A DNA stretch of 64,000 bases, taken from positions 1,860,001-1,924,000 of the forward strand of contig JAYJMM010000113.1 in NCBI GenBank assembly GCA_037349105.1, read 5' to 3'. The notes beneath the pieces are model-generated. The model did not search any database. It saw only the letters and a program-made list of their open reading frames with translations, and was not told where the DNA came from. Below, piece after piece: positions 1-13,000 of the stretch. Numbering within the stretch: position 1 is the first letter of the stretch; every line of letters starts with the position of its first letter. This DNA comes from Limnomonas spitsbergensis. Its lineage: Eukaryota; Chlorophyta; Chlorophyceae; Chlamydomonadales. The translations under genes were made by a program, and so were the position numbers.

Positions 1-51
1 CACTCCTGTAAATGCCCTGGCTGTGGAATATTAATTGATGGTGTTGAGCAG

Positions 52-1024
52 GTTTTGAGGGCCTGGGCCAAAAGTATCCCCTCTCTGGCTGTGCTGTCAG
101 GTGGGGGGTACACGAAGCGTAACGTGGCGCGCTGCTGGACCTACGAGACCTCGATTCTGACTGACACCCCCATCGTCGAGCAGCTGCCACGCTCCGAGTA
201 CCACGAATACTTTGCGCCAGACTTCTCTCTGAACGTGACTGCGCACAAGGTCATGGAGGATGGGAACACAAAAGCGGTGAGCAGGCGGGAGGGAAGAAAA
301 TCTGGGGTGGTTCTATGTCCTTTCAGTAATCACCCACCGCCATGACATGCTACTGCCATGAGTTGCTACTTGCTACCATGACTTGCTCTGATTTTGTGCA
401 GCCGTCGTTACATACCTTGATTACATACTGCTCTGAAATAGCTTCTTGTTTTTTTAATGCAGGATATTGAACGCATCCGTCGGGAGGTGTTTGAAAACCT
501 GCGGCACCTGGCCCATGCGCCGTCAGTGCAGATGCAGGACGTGCCACCTGACAGCAAGGTCCAGAGGTGAGCAGTCCACTGTTTACTGAAGGGTGCTTCA
601 GCTACAATTCAGCTGCATCGCGGCTGAGGACCGGGAGAGGGTGGTGCAGCAAGCTCTTCTGCCTGGGCAACTGTCCGTATGCTGTTCAAGGCCAGGTCCT
701 CATCGGCCCATTGGTGGCTGCCAAGCGGCCTGCCAAAGAGTTTGTGTGGCACACTCAATAAGTATTTGTGCAGTCATACTGCTAGCTGCAAATGGGTGGT
801 GTGAGATCTGTGATGTGGTTCCTGAGGGGTGTGCCTCCAATCAGGATGATTTCTCCCATTTGTTTCTCTGATCAGATCAATCCAAGGGTATTTCTGTTGC
901 TTTGCCCAGGTATGACTACGACGATGGTGAGCCACCCCTGGAGGAGCGCCTTGGCAAGTATGCCCGGGAGCATCTCATCATCCGAGAAGGACTTGAGGAA
1001 GACTACCAGAGAGGCTTTGAATAA
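52..1024 (+). CDS. Class I histone deacetylase, HDA9/HDAC3-like, C-terminal exons (5' partial)
   Basis: The family removes acetyl groups from histone lysines in nuclear co-repressor complexes. Exons 52-276, 463-566 and 910-1024 join in frame with GT...AG borders; the stop is TAA at 1022-1024. Exon 1 carries [17 protein letters not shown], the RPD3-class signature whose Tyr is the catalytic tyrosine of the GGGGY loop, followed by YFAPDFSL. Exon 2 reads [20 protein letters not shown], closest to plant HDA9 and animal HDAC3 (known family motif). Exon 3 is an acidic tail with YDYDDGEPP. The deacetylase core lies upstream of the window; 1-51 looks like the end of an intron, with CAG at 49-51. One glycine of the usual GGGGY is Ser here. 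Family assignment is firm; the exact subclass is inferred. Confidence 0.9.
593..735 (+). repeat. Dispersed repeat family A, copy 1 (intronic)
   Basis: Lies in the second visible deacetylase intron. It shares an order of blocks with about ten other copies in the window: CAGCTACA...CAGCTRCATCRCGGC, then GTGCAGCAAG, then GGCCCATTGGTGGC and a CCAAGCGG-like end. No coding capacity. It could be a SINE or a non-autonomous DNA element; I see no clear target-site duplication. Confidence 0.55.
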
Positions 1025-1459
1025 GGATTGGGTCCTGACTGGGCATACCTCATGTATGAGGGCTGGCTCAGACGAAGTTGTTTTTGAACTTTCAAAAAGG
1101 GCCGGGCTTGGCTGGACTGTGCCGATGCCAATCAAATGAATCCAGGGAACCTGAGGGGCCTGTCTCATAAATAATAGCTGACGTTTGTGTTACTTATGCG
1201 GCAAGGTATAATCGCCAGGGTGATCACTCCCAGCAAATTTGAACTTGTCAAATTTAGTGTGCACAACCAGGGGTACAACTCAGCGGGAGGTACAACTCCC
1301 TGATACACCTGGCTTACAAGGTAAGACGGACTGAACGAGTGACGAGGATATTTCATAACTAAACGAACCCCTGTATCCTGCCTGAAACGAACGTAATTAA
1401 AAATCACAATTTGATTTCTTTGACCTTCTTTCCGATCCTCTCGACCAATTTTCAAGAAG

Positions 1460-3027
1460 ATGACCGACTACGTGCAAGGCGAACAGAGTCAAAGGATGCT
1501 ATGGCAGAAAGCTCGAGAAAGCATATCTGGTCAGTGTCCGCTCTGCCTGATCGATAATGTAACCCAGACGATTCCTAGACAAGGCGTTCTTCTTAAATAT
1601 TGGCTTGCAACAACCTGGCTTGGAGCATGGAAATATATGTAGACGCAATATGAAGCCCTATCTTTGCTAGTTATCATTGAAATCATAGACTGGTCTCGAT
1701 ATCTGCAAATTCTGCGGGAATTCAAATATCCAGATTGAACATGGGACCAGATTCAGTCTTTGAGGCTGCTCTAGTGCTCTGCCCCATTGATTGGTGTATG
1801 AATCCAGCCCAGCATAATATATAGCCAGTCAGTAGTCTTGATCTAGGTTCGATTCTTCAATGCCCCCAACGAATCCAACAGCTTTCCTTCTTATGAAATC
1901 GCAATGCTACTGGTATGGAGGGCAGTGATAAATGGGCTTCAAATTTGAACTGTTGACTCACCTTCCCTCTATGGTGCGCATGGTTCAGTTTATGAGCATC
2001 AAGCCAGTGAGCTTCAGCTGGATCTACAGCAGGAACAGAAAGAACTTCAAGCAGCAAAAGACAAGCTGGCTTCAATTAAGAAGGGTGAGCCTTATTCTGT
2101 CATCAATACCTTAGCAATTTTGCTAAACTATTCAGGATGCTACACTTCAGAGCGCATTTTTGATACTGCGATTTGCTTCTCGTTTTTTCCCTCTGTTCCT
2201 TTCCTTTCTCCTCTTGCCTACAATTTTCCTCTTGCCCGCCCGTCCGGGCGGGCGACCATGCGGCCGAGCCTTTTCAGCATGGCCCGGAGGTCGTATGTCA
2301 TTGACTGAATTATTTGGCAGGATTCTTAAACTCCTGGAAATACCCCACTATTTGACTTCACTTGCATATTGATTGTGGGCCTTCTTGGAGGATAGAAACC
2401 TCTCAGATGCGCAACGCTATGAAGCAAGAGGAGGCGGCCACGCTGATGGAGATGACAAGGATGGCTGAGCTGACCAGGCAGCTAAAGCGTGAGTATGAGG
2501 ACACTGGGCGTCTGGCCAACCAGCTCACATCGGCCAAGAACAAGCTGGCGCACACGCATGAGGAGCAACAGGCCTGCAGGTTAGTTTTCAAAACAGACAA
2601 CTGCCTTGGAGCAGGATGTGGACAAGGATCATATGCCAGACTGCATTGCACAGAGCACCCTGCCGATGAGTGAATTATCATGAAGGAAGTGAAAATTTCT
2701 CTTTGGGTTAAAATTGTCCAGTCCTTATGCAAGTGGAGGTTCCCTTGAAAGAAGTCAAAGGTTTGTGATGACAGCAGCTTAAGTCATCAGTACAAGCCAC
2801 ACACGTCTTGTTTTCATTGGTAGCTGCTGAGATTTTCATGTTACATATTTTCTGCTCCTAGTGACTGATTGCCATTCATCAGAATTTCACTGGTATCTAA
2901 TTGCGCATGCCCGAGTCCACTCAAGTTGTGCCCTTCTTGTCTGAACAGAAAGGACATGGAGGAGCATGAGCAGGCTATGCAAGCTCGTATAACAATGATG
3001 AACGCCCGCTCGATGACTAGTTCATGA
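1460..3027 (+). CDS. Small coiled-coil protein, 142 aa, four exons
   Basis: Exons 1460-1529, 1989-2084, 2396-2579 and 2949-3027 join in frame (429 nt, stop TGA 3025-3027) with GT...AG borders. The start is the first ATG of the open frame. After about 25 residues (MTDYVQGEQSQ...) the chain is almost wholly helical: Gln-, Glu-, Lys- and Ala-rich with heptad-like spacing (ELQLDLQQEQKELQAAKDKL, then AELTRQLKREYEDTGRLANQ). There is no signal peptide or membrane segment. The family is not recognised; small algal coiled coils of this type occur in ciliary, tethering and kinetochore complexes, but nothing here decides. The acceptor at 2395 was chosen because it alone keeps phase. Intron 2 contains a LINE-tail copy. 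Confidence 0.6.
2170..2308 (+). mobile_element. LINE 3'-tail copy (family B) inside an intron
   Basis: A pyrimidine-rich stretch is followed by GCGGCCGAGCCTTTTCAGCA, a GGCCCGGAGGT-like block and GTCATTGAC. This is the same order as in the LINE 3' end at 52190-52400 (minus strand) and the copies at 41905, 50965 and 51482. I read it as a 5'-truncated non-LTR insertion, diverged. Confidence 0.5.
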
Positions 3028-3672
3028 TGACATTAGGGTGTGGCTTAAGCGGACATATGATGGACATTTCCAGGCGACCGTAGAGGCCTGGTGGGTAGCG
3101 TTGAAATCCCCTTGACATGAACTCTGCTTTAGTTTTGCACAAGTGGCGCAGGGAGTGAGACAAATTCATACACGTAGGATCTTATAACAAAGGCTGCAAG
3201 CTATTAGATTGGTGCAGAAAGAGCAAGTACGAAATTCCTAGGGCCCAGGCCACTGGTCCAGAAACCACCACCTTGGTCAAGATCTTAAGAATTGAGATGT
3301 ATAGCTGTCATCAACTTTTTTGAGGCGCTGCTCAGGCTTGATCAAGCACTGTGTAATGCTTTCTAGGCGCCATACCTTACCTACAGGTGGTGCTTTGCTG
3401 GTAGGAAGACCAGGGGGCCTGCTGGTTTTATCTTTTTTGTGTTATAGTTTATGAAAGTGCTTAAACTGGTCTGCGGGCATCTGTCCTATGCACAAAATGT
3501 GAAGCTCCGCTGGATTTCAAAAAGAAAAGTACTTTTGGGAGCCTTGCCAAGAGGCAGGTGACAAAAAGAACATCCAGGCCAACTAGATAAGGCACAACAT
3601 GGTCGAGGCCAATTGAAACAAAATCAAAATGAGGCCGCACGCATGCCATTTCCCAATGGGCTTCGGAAGGTC
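3028..3672. other. Convergent intergenic region
   Basis: Lies between the 3' ends of the coiled-coil gene (+) and the RS/RRM gene (-). No convincing exon or RNA gene was seen; it should contain both 3' UTRs. A TGTAA, the usual green-algal polyadenylation signal, occurs near 3352 on the plus strand, but its use is only a guess. Confidence 0.4.
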
Positions 3673-6600
3673 CTACTCCTCCTTGCCATTCTCATGAGCC
3701 AGAGCAGGCTCCTCCTTGCCATTCCCAAGCGCTACAGCAGGCTCCTCCTTGCCATTTTCAACATCTGCCTCAGCTGTCTTTGAAGACTTACCAGGACCAG
3801 GAGGCGCGTCCTGGACACCTTCATTATGGTCGGAATCTCCATCAGCCTTGTCGCGCTTGCTTTTCTTCTCCTTGCGCTTCTCTTTGCGGTCCTTCTTGTC
3901 CCGCTTACGGTCCTCCTTGTGCCGGCTGCCACCTTTCTCCCTCACTGGCGACCCCTCTTTAAGATCCCGCTCAGCAGCATCTCCTGCCTTGGCTGACGCT
4001 GCAGGCTCCTTCAAGGCAGGCTCTTTCTGCCGATCCCCGTCGATGGAGACTCCCACCTTGGCTCGCTTTGGATCCTCCTTATCATCGTCACGGCTGCGGC
4101 TGGCGTCACGGGGCTTGCGCGATGCGCGGTCACCGTCCTTCTCCTTGTCCTCTTTACGACGCTCTGGTGTGCGGCTCCTGCAGGAGTTGGGGGACAGCAA
4201 ATTATTGATTTGAGGAAAATAAACTGCACCAGTCAGCCGCTTAGATTGGCAAAGCCTAGTAAGGATTTGCGGCCCAAGTGTTTCATTGCAAGAGCTAAGA
4301 TTGTGAGACTGACGGTTAAATCTCGGGCTCTTGTGTGACATACCACAGGCGCATATATGCCTTGCTAACATGCAAATGAGTATCTGCCAAGACCAGCACA
4401 GTGGCAGCATCTCCTACCTGCTCTTCCTGCTCCGCCTCTTTTCTCTGCTGCTGTCTTGCAACCTAGCGCGGTCCCTATCCCGTTGCCTCTCCCTCTCTCT
4501 CTCCCGATCTCGCTCGCGTTCCCTCTCCCGCCTGTCTCTCTCTCGACGCTCCAAGTCCCGTCGATCTCTCTCTCGACGTTCCCGTTCCCGTCGTTCCTGC
4601 TCACGGCGCTCGCGTTCACGTCGTTCACGATCCCTAGACCTTGACCGGCGCCTACATTGAACAGCATTAAGGCCAGGGAGTGTTGACAAGAATTTTCCAG
4701 TTGATTTATCTCCAATCACACACACATGTTTGGCAATTTTTCTTGTTAAAACAGCTAATACAGCTATTTAAATGATGAGATGAGAAAACTGCGATTGACA
4801 ATGATTTCTTTTTCGCACAGCACACTTGAGAGACGTAACTACTTTTGTGGCGAGAGCTCTGGTTTCTTCCTCAATATTGGTAGTCCTGAACAAACCTCAC
4901 ACGCTGAGGAGTAAGGGTCACTGATCACACACACCTGTCTCTGCTCTTATCTCGCCGCCCTCGTCCCCTACTCCTGCTCCTGCTGCTATCGCTGCCACTG
5001 CTGCTGCTGCTGCTACTACGGCTGCGGCTACGGCGGGCGCGTGCCGCCACAACTGGAGCTCCGCCTCCAGCCAGCTTCCGATTTAGCCGCTCCGCAGCCG
5101 CCTCGGCTGCCCGTTGAGTGCTGTCTTCAGGATTGCGACCAGCCGCCTTGTTACTTCTTGCGAGAGCACGCATGGCAGCAACCTGCTGCTGGAGTTGCTG
5201 GTTGGCTGCCATCTGAGCCTGCATGAGTGGCATGTCCCACCTTATTAAGATCAATCATGGCACATCACGCATGAGGATATATGTTAAAAATCTAATACCA
5301 TAGATTTAATTTGCCATCCCTCATAATTAACATTGTTTGGGGTTGAGGGATCCACAGATAAAACTAATTATCGAGTGTTGACGCCAGTTTTCAGCCAGAA
5401 ATCAAGAGTTTTAGTCGATAATTTGCCCTGGAGGCAGCATTGAAAAAGATCGATTTTTCATACCCGAGGGATGGCAAATCACATCTGCGGTACTGCGTAA
5501 TTGTTACATGATGCCAGGCGCCGATTCACTCAAGAAACTAAAAACGCATGTTCACAGCAAAGAAGTCTCTGCCTAACAGCGTCAACTCTCCCCCCTAACA
5601 CTACTCCATAACTTGCCTGCATCTGCTGTATCTGCTGCATTTGTTGCATCTGCTGAATCTGTTGCATTTGCAGCAGCTGCGGGTCCATTGTCACACCACT
5701 GGGCAAGGATGTTGATGCTGCCTGTGAAGGGATAGCTGGCAAGACAGGCACTGCTGACATTGCCGAGACAGCGCTGGCCATCGAGCTGGAGGTGGCTTCA
5801 TAAGTGATCCCGTTCTGGACTTGAAGCTGGCGTTCGCCCACCGACATGCCCGACATTTTGATGGCCTCCTCAGCGTCAGCAGCAGTCGAGTACTCGATTA
5901 TCAGCATGGCAGAGACTCCCTCCCCCGCCTGCTTGATATCCTTGATTCTGCCTGCGATGGAGAAGAGCTGCCGGTAATGCTCCCACGTGACAGATGGGCT
6001 CATGCTAGTAATGTAGACAGTCCGCATGGCAAGGTCCGAATGAGCAGTTGCCCCCGCCACTGCCTGTTTTGCTGCTGCTGCCATGGCAGCCACGGCTGGG
6101 TCCAGAGAGATCATAGGCGCAGGCGCACCGCCAGCAGCACTGACAGCAGCGGCAGCTGCTGCTTCCGCCGCTGCAGCGGCCTCCGCTGGGTCAATGGGGT
6201 TGGAGAAGAATACCGGGAACGGTGAGCCAGCAATGGGCAAGTAGTTCACGTCGATGGCCAGGAAGTAGTTGCCTTTTACGGGCACTGAGTAGGTGGCGGT
6301 GTAAGTACCGTTGCCATTGTCCACCACTGTCACATGGATGGGAGACTCCAGCACCATGGACCTGCTCGCTGGGCTGACCTGCACCACCACCTCGTCGCCT
6401 CCGCTCTGCAAGCGCCGCCCCCAGTGGTCTTGCGCATAGAGGTATAGGCTGACCGGTGCACCAGCGCCAGAACCAGAGAAGCCAGGCCCTGACACCTTGC
6501 ACTTGGCAGGGTCAACATCGCCTATGTCTTTCGGCGGCGCGCGTTCTGAGTCGCTGCTATCATCGCTGTCTTCGTCCTCAGAAGATGACTCAGCTGCTCT

Positions 6601-6738
6601 GGATCCGCTAACGACCAGCGCGCCCCCCGTGCCAGCTGAAGAGGGACTGCCGCTGCCAAGATCTTCTCCAGCGCGATCTTCATTCCGACCACCATCACCT
6701 GCAGCAAGGGGCCCAACAGACGCCTCTGTATGGGACAT
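3673..6738 (-). CDS. Filamin-repeat / RRM / RS-domain protein, splicing-regulator-like, 714 aa
   Basis: Exons on the minus strand are 6738-5617, 5218-4935, 4651-4418 and 4177-3673 (2,145 nt, stop TAG). All junctions keep phase. Intron 1 has a GC donor (CAG|GCAAGT). Approximate domains: Ser/acidic N-terminus 1-75; filamin/ABP280-type immunoglobulin repeat 77-181 (NGNGTYTATYSVPVKGNY is typical); an Ala-rich linker; RRM 238-308 (VYITSM as RNP2, AMLIIEYS in the RNP1 position, weak in aromatics); Gln/Met-rich stretch; then RS/RE domain with SRSRSSSSSSSGSD and long RERERDRER runs. The Lys-rich C-terminus ends in three NGKEE copies. RS plus RRM points to pre-mRNA splicing in the nucleus; the filamin repeat may serve protein contact (inference). 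The first in-frame ATG was used; a 5' UTR intron is possible. Confidence 0.85.
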
Positions 6739-7081
6739 ATCACGTGCGTGCAAGTCTTGAGACTCCACCAGATATTAACACCTGCACGAAAGATTTGGGT
6801 TAAGCTAAGAAGAGGTAGAATTCAGCGTATACTAGAAATACAATTGAACATAATTCAGAGCTGGCCGAGATCAACCCAAAGGTACCTGCTTGGGTACGAC
6901 CTTAGGCTTCTCTATCCTTGCCGTGGCTCCACGGCGAGGACAATAGATGTAGGGTGAATTGAAACTTCCTTATCACGTTCCCAATCAGCCAACATTGCTG
7001 ACTACACCCCTAAACCAGGCCCCTAAACCAAACAGACGCATACGGACAGAGTTTTGATCTGACGTAAATCTTTCAGCAAAA
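6739..7081. promoter_or_regulatory. Divergent (bidirectional) promoter region
   Basis: Only about 340 bp separate the start codons of the RS/RRM gene (-) and the 30-kb gene (+). Both 5' UTRs and core promoters must lie here unless there are 5' UTR introns. No clear TATA box was seen; no element is assigned. Confidence 0.5.
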
Positions 7082-10000
7082 ATGCCTCGCCCTGCCGCTC
7101 AAAGAGCGCGAGGCAAGTCGACATCCGTCAAGTTCCTCTCCGATGCAGCACAGCTGGTGGCCGCTGTTTCGGTCTCGAGAACGGGTCAGCTGCAGTCTTT
7201 GCTCGACAACCAGCAGGTCAAAACAGCAATCTTCGCCTACTGCTCCTCCCTGCAGCAGCTGTACCCACATGACGCTCCTTACCCCGCGGACAAGGCCTCT
7301 GAAGTGGTCATCCATGTGACAAATGTGGACCTGCTCCACACCATGCTGACGCTGTTGAGAGCCATCACCCCCTCAGCACTCCTGGAGGACCCTGGTTGCT
7401 CCGACCCTGCATGCGGCGACAATGCATGCGGGCCGCCAGAGATCGCGCCTATGCTCCTCATGGCGTTCAACATGACGACCAACCTCATCATCTCATGTGA
7501 TGACACCGGCGCAAAGGACAATGCGTACCGCAAGCTGGTGGACTCGCAGCTGGTAAGCAGGGCCCCTCTCCTCCAGGTATCCGTGTATCCCTTTTTCTTT
7601 TCCCTTTCCTCAAGGCAATCCACATTTCCCAGTGAGCCATGTCCCTTGCCCCAAGGTATCCCACGCCCCTTGCCCTTAGGCATCCAGATGAGCATAGCAC
7701 CCCTACCCCTACCGGTACCTCCCCCCAAACACATTCTGCGGTCCCCATCCCAAACATCTGACAGAAAGGCGTGTGCACACACATGACACGTTGATCTAGA
7801 CACATTCTTCATATGGTCTCTGGCAAGTGGTGGCGTGCAGTTGCAGCTCAGCTGCCTTCGAGCATGGGTCCATCATCCCACACCCAAACAGCCGAGTGCT
7901 TTCTGCTGCGGTCTTGGTCCAATCTACGAAGTCCTCAGGAGTCATGACCCGTATCCCACACGGAGTGTCCTTCCTGCAGCCCCGCCTGGGCCGGACTGCT
8001 ACAGATAGGGTCGCTGGGCGCTCCACTCGTTTGTTGCACCCTAGCATTGCAGTGGTCTCATTGCGCTGTTTGGGGGTCCATGACGGCTTAAGTAACACTT
8101 GAAAACGACAGACTAATTCATTTTGCCATGTACCGGAATTTACTAGCCCTTAGCCAACAACAATGAAAACGAAAACAAGCCAACCCATGACAGAAACAAT
8201 TCGTTGGGCATCAGCCACCACTGCCGCAATGTTATGCATGCTGTGTATTGGACCGCCTGACCGCCCGGCATGCACGAGTCATCTCAGCAGGCCTCTCCTC
8301 CTCAGTTCCTTCCCATCAGATTCCTCACCCTCAAAATTCCCCTCCTCCTCAGCCTCACCAGCCTCGGACTCAACAGCGTCAGGCTCAGAGGGATCAGCAT
8401 ACCGGCAGTTGGTACTTGGTACCACAACAAGATGTCGAAACATTAAGTTGCGTGCTAGCGCATGATTTTGGGGTATAATGCGGCAGTATACCGGTAACTG
8501 GTACGATAATGCGACATTAATTTCCCCTTGAACGCTGAAGGGGAAATTAAGTTCCCCAATCAGCAAAATAAACCTTACTAGTACTGGTACCAGTACCGTA
8601 GTCAACCCTTCAAAAAATGCTGGGAATATGAAACGAGACTAATACCGCGGCACGTCAGATTGCTTTCACAATTTATTTTGACGCAACAAAACAGCTTCAA
8701 GTCTTACCAGAAATATCCGGTATCATCCTCTGCCCGAACCCTGTCTCACATGTGGCCTGTTGTCTGGCACAACTCACGGCCCCATTCCTGAGTGCGCCCG
8801 CCCTCCAACCGTGATCAGCCATCCGACACGATTACCTGTGCCCATGCCCTTGCCCTGCGCCCATGCCATGCTTCAATTCCCATGCCATGCGCATATTCCC
8901 TGCTTCAGTTCTCATGCCATGCTTCAGTTCTCATGCCATGCGCATATGCCCTGCTTCAATTCCCATGCCATGCGCATATGCCCTGCTTCAATTCCCATGC
9001 CATGCGCATATGCCCTGCTTCTATTCCCATGCCCTGCGCCCACGCCCTGCTTTTATTCCCATGCCCTGCTTCTATCCCCATGCCCTGCGCTCATGCCATG
9101 CTTCTATTCCCTTGTCAGGCCAGCTCGCTGGTAGACCTCACCGAGGTGGCGGCATCAACACTGCGAGCAAACCCGCGGGATCTAGCTGCGATTGCGGGCG
9201 CAGACCATGCCCTGGCCACCTGCCTGGACACGCTTCAGTACCTGATCATGTGGTGAGCGCCGCCCAGTGTGTGTGTGTGTGTGTGAAAGAGGAGATAATT
9301 CATACCTAGGGAGCACACACAGGATCCTACACTCCTAGGTTGTGGCTGCCGGCAAGGATGAGGAGAGCACGGTGCTACTCCAGGTGTGGGAGTGGAGGGG
9401 AATGGCAGTTGAGATAATGAGGGGATGGCGGTTGAGATAATGAGGGGGATGGCTCTTAAGATAATGAGGGGATGGCGCTTAAGATAATGAGGGGGTGGAG
9501 ATTGAGATAAAGAGAGGATGGCGATTGAGATAATGAGGGGGATGGCCGTTCAGATAATGAGGGGGATGGCGATTGAGATAATGAGGGGATGGCGATTGAG
9601 ATAATGAGGGAATGGCGATTGAGATAATGAGGGGATGGCGATTGAGATAATGAGGGGGATGGCGATTGAGATAATGAGGGGGATGGCGATTGAGATAATG
9701 AGGGGGATGGCGATTGAGATAATGAGGGGATGGCGATTGAGATAATGAGGGGGATGGCGATTGAGATAATGAGGGGGATGGCGGTTGAGATAATGAGGAG
9801 GGTGGCGGTTGAGATAATGAGGGGGGTGGCGGTTGAGATAATGAGGAGGGTGGCGGTTGAGATAATGAGGAGGGTGGCGGTTGAGATAATGAGGGGGATA
9901 GCGATTGAGATAATGAGGGGATGGCGATTGAGATAATGAGGGGGATAGCGATTGAGATAATGAGGGGATGGCGATTGAGATAATGAGGGGGGTGGCGATT

Positions 10001-13000
10001 GAGATAATGAGGGGGGTGGCGGTTGAGATAATGAGGGGATGGCGATTGAGATAATGAGGGGGATGGCGATTGAGATAATGAGGAGGGTGGCGGTTGAGAT
10101 AATGAGGGGATGGCGATTGAGATAATGAGGGGGATGGCGATTGAGATAATGAGGGGGATGGCGATTGAGATAATGAGGGGATGGCGATTGAGATAATGAG
10201 GGGGATAGCGATTGAGATAATGAGGGGATGGCGATTGAGATAATGAGGGGGGTGGCGGTTGAGATAATGAGGGGGATAGCGATTGAGATAATGAGGGGGG
10301 TGGCGATTGAGATAATGAGGGGGATAGCGATTGAGATAATGAGGGGGATAGCGATTGAGATAATGAGGAGGGTGGCGGTTGAGATAATGAGGGGGATAGC
10401 GATTGAGATAATGAGGGGGATGGCGATTGAGATAATGAGGGGATGGCGATTGAGATAATGAGGAGGGTGGCGGTTGAGATAATGAGGGGGATAGCGATTG
10501 AGATAATGAGGGGGATGGCGATTGAGATAATGAGGAGGGTGGCGGTTGAGATAATGAGGGGGATAGCGATTGAGATAATGAGGGGATGGCGATTGAGATA
10601 ATGAGGGGGGTGGCGGTTGAGATAATGAGGAGGGTGGCGGTTGAGATAATGAGGGGGATGGCGATTGAGATAATGAGGGGGATGGCGATTGAGATAATGA
10701 GGGGATAGCGATTGAGATAATGAGGGGGGTGGCGATTGAGATAATGAGGGGGATAGCGATTGAGATAATGAGGGGGGTGGCGATTGAGATAATGAGGGGG
10801 ATAGCGATTGAGATAATGAGGGGATAGCGATTGAGATAATGAGGGGATGGCGATTGAGATAATGAGGGGGATAGCGATTGAGATAATGAGGGGGATGGCG
10901 ATTGAGATAATGAGGGGGATGGCGATTGAGATAATGAGGGGGATGGCGATTGAGATAATGAGGGGGATAGCGATTGAGATAATGAGGAGGGTGGCGGTTG
11001 AGATAATGAGGGGGATAGCGATTGAGATAATGAGGAGGGTGGCGGTTGAGATAATGAGGGGGATAGCGATTGAGATAATGAGGAGGGTGGCGGTTGAGAT
11101 AATGAGGGGGATAGCGATTGAGATAATGAGGGGGATAGCGATTGAGATAATGAGGGGGGTGGCGATTGAGATAATGAGGGGGATAGCGATTGAGATAATG
11201 AGGGGGATAGCGATTGAGATAATGAGGGGGATAGCGATTGAGATAATGAGGGGGATAGCGATTGAGATAATGAGGGGGGTGGCGATTGAGATAATGAGGG
11301 GGATAGCGATTGAGATAATGAGGGGGATGGCGGTTGAGATAATGAGGGGGATGGCGATTGAGATAATGAGGGGATAGCGATTGAGATAATGAGGGGGGTG
11401 GCGATTGAGATAATGAGGGGGATGGCGATTGAGATAATGAGGGGGATGGCGATTGAGATAATGAGGGGATGGCGATTGAGATAATGAGGGGGGTGGCGAT
11501 TGAGATAATGAGGAGGGTGGCGGTTGAGATAATGAGGAGGGTGGCGGTTGAGATAATGAGGGGGATAGCGATTGAGATAATGAGGGGATAGCGATTGAGA
11601 TAATGAGGGGGGTGGCGATTGAGATAATGAGGGGGATGGCGATTGAGATAATGAGGGGGATGGCGATTGAGATAATGAGGGGATGGCGATTGAGATAATG
11701 AGGGGGGTGGCGATTGAGATAATGAGGAGGGTGGCGGTTGAGATAATGAGGGGGATAGCGATTGAGATAATGAGGGGGGTGGCGATTGAGATAATGAGGG
11801 GGATGGCGATTGAGATAATGAGGGGGATGGCGATTGAGATAATGAGGGGATGGCGATTGAGATAATGAGGGGATAGCGATTGAGATAATGAGGAGGGTGG
11901 CGGTTGAGATAATGAGGGGGGTGGCGATTGAGATAATGAGGGGGATGGCGATTGAGATAATGAGGAGGGTGGCGGTTGAGATAATGAGGGGGATAGCGAT
12001 TGAGATAATGAGGAGGGTGGCGGTTGAGATAATGAGGGGGATGGCGATTGAGATAATGAGGGGATGGCGATTGAGATAATGAGGAGGGTGGCGGTTGAGA
12101 TAATGAGGAGGGTGGCGGTTGAGATAATGAGGGGATAGCGATTGAGATAATGAGGAGGGTGGCGATTGAGATAATGAGGGGGGTGGCGGTTGAGATAATG
12201 AGGAGGGTGGCGGTTGAGATAATGAGGGGATAGCGATTGAGATAATGAGGAGGGTGGCGGTTGAGATAATGAGGAGGGTGGCGGTTGAGATAATGAGGGG
12301 ATAGCGATTGAGATAATGAGGAGGGTGGCGATTGAGATAATGAGGGGATAGCGATTGAGATAATGAGGAGGGTGGCGGTTGAGATAATGAGGGGATAGCG
12401 ATTGAGATAATGAGGGGATGGCGATTGAGATAATGAGGGGATAGCGATTGAGATAATGAGGAGGGTGGCGATTGAGATAATGAGGGGATAGCGATTGAGA
12501 TAATGAGGGGGATAGCGATTGAGATAATGAGGAGGGTGGCGGTTGAGATAATGAGGGGGATAGCGATTGAGATAATGAGGGGGATGGCGATTGAGATAAT
12601 GAGGAGGGTGGCGGTTGAGATAATGAGGAGGGTGGCGGTTGAGATAATGAGGGGGATAGCGATTGAGATAATGAGGGGGGTGGCGATTGAGATAATGAGG
12701 GGGATGGCGATTGAGATAATGAGGGGGATGGCGATTGAGATAATGAGGGGATGGCGATTGAGATAATGAGGGGGGTGGCGATTGAGATAATGAGGAGGGT
12801 GGCGGTTGAGATAATGAGGGGGATAGCGATTGAGATAATGAGGGGGGTGGCGATTGAGATAATGAGGGGGATGGCGATTGAGATAATGAGGGGGATGGCG
12901 ATTGAGATAATGAGGGGATGGCGATTGAGATAATGAGGGGATAGCGATTGAGATAATGAGGAGGGTGGCGGTTGAGATAATGAGGGGGATAGCGATTGAG

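Noticed and set aside
4414..4660. Plus-strand RS-like frame (SRSRSRSLSRLSLSRRSKSR)
   Set aside because: The true RS/RE exon is on the minus strand, where it splices in phase to exons with RRM and filamin domains. Arg/Glu codons give Ser/Arg on the other strand.
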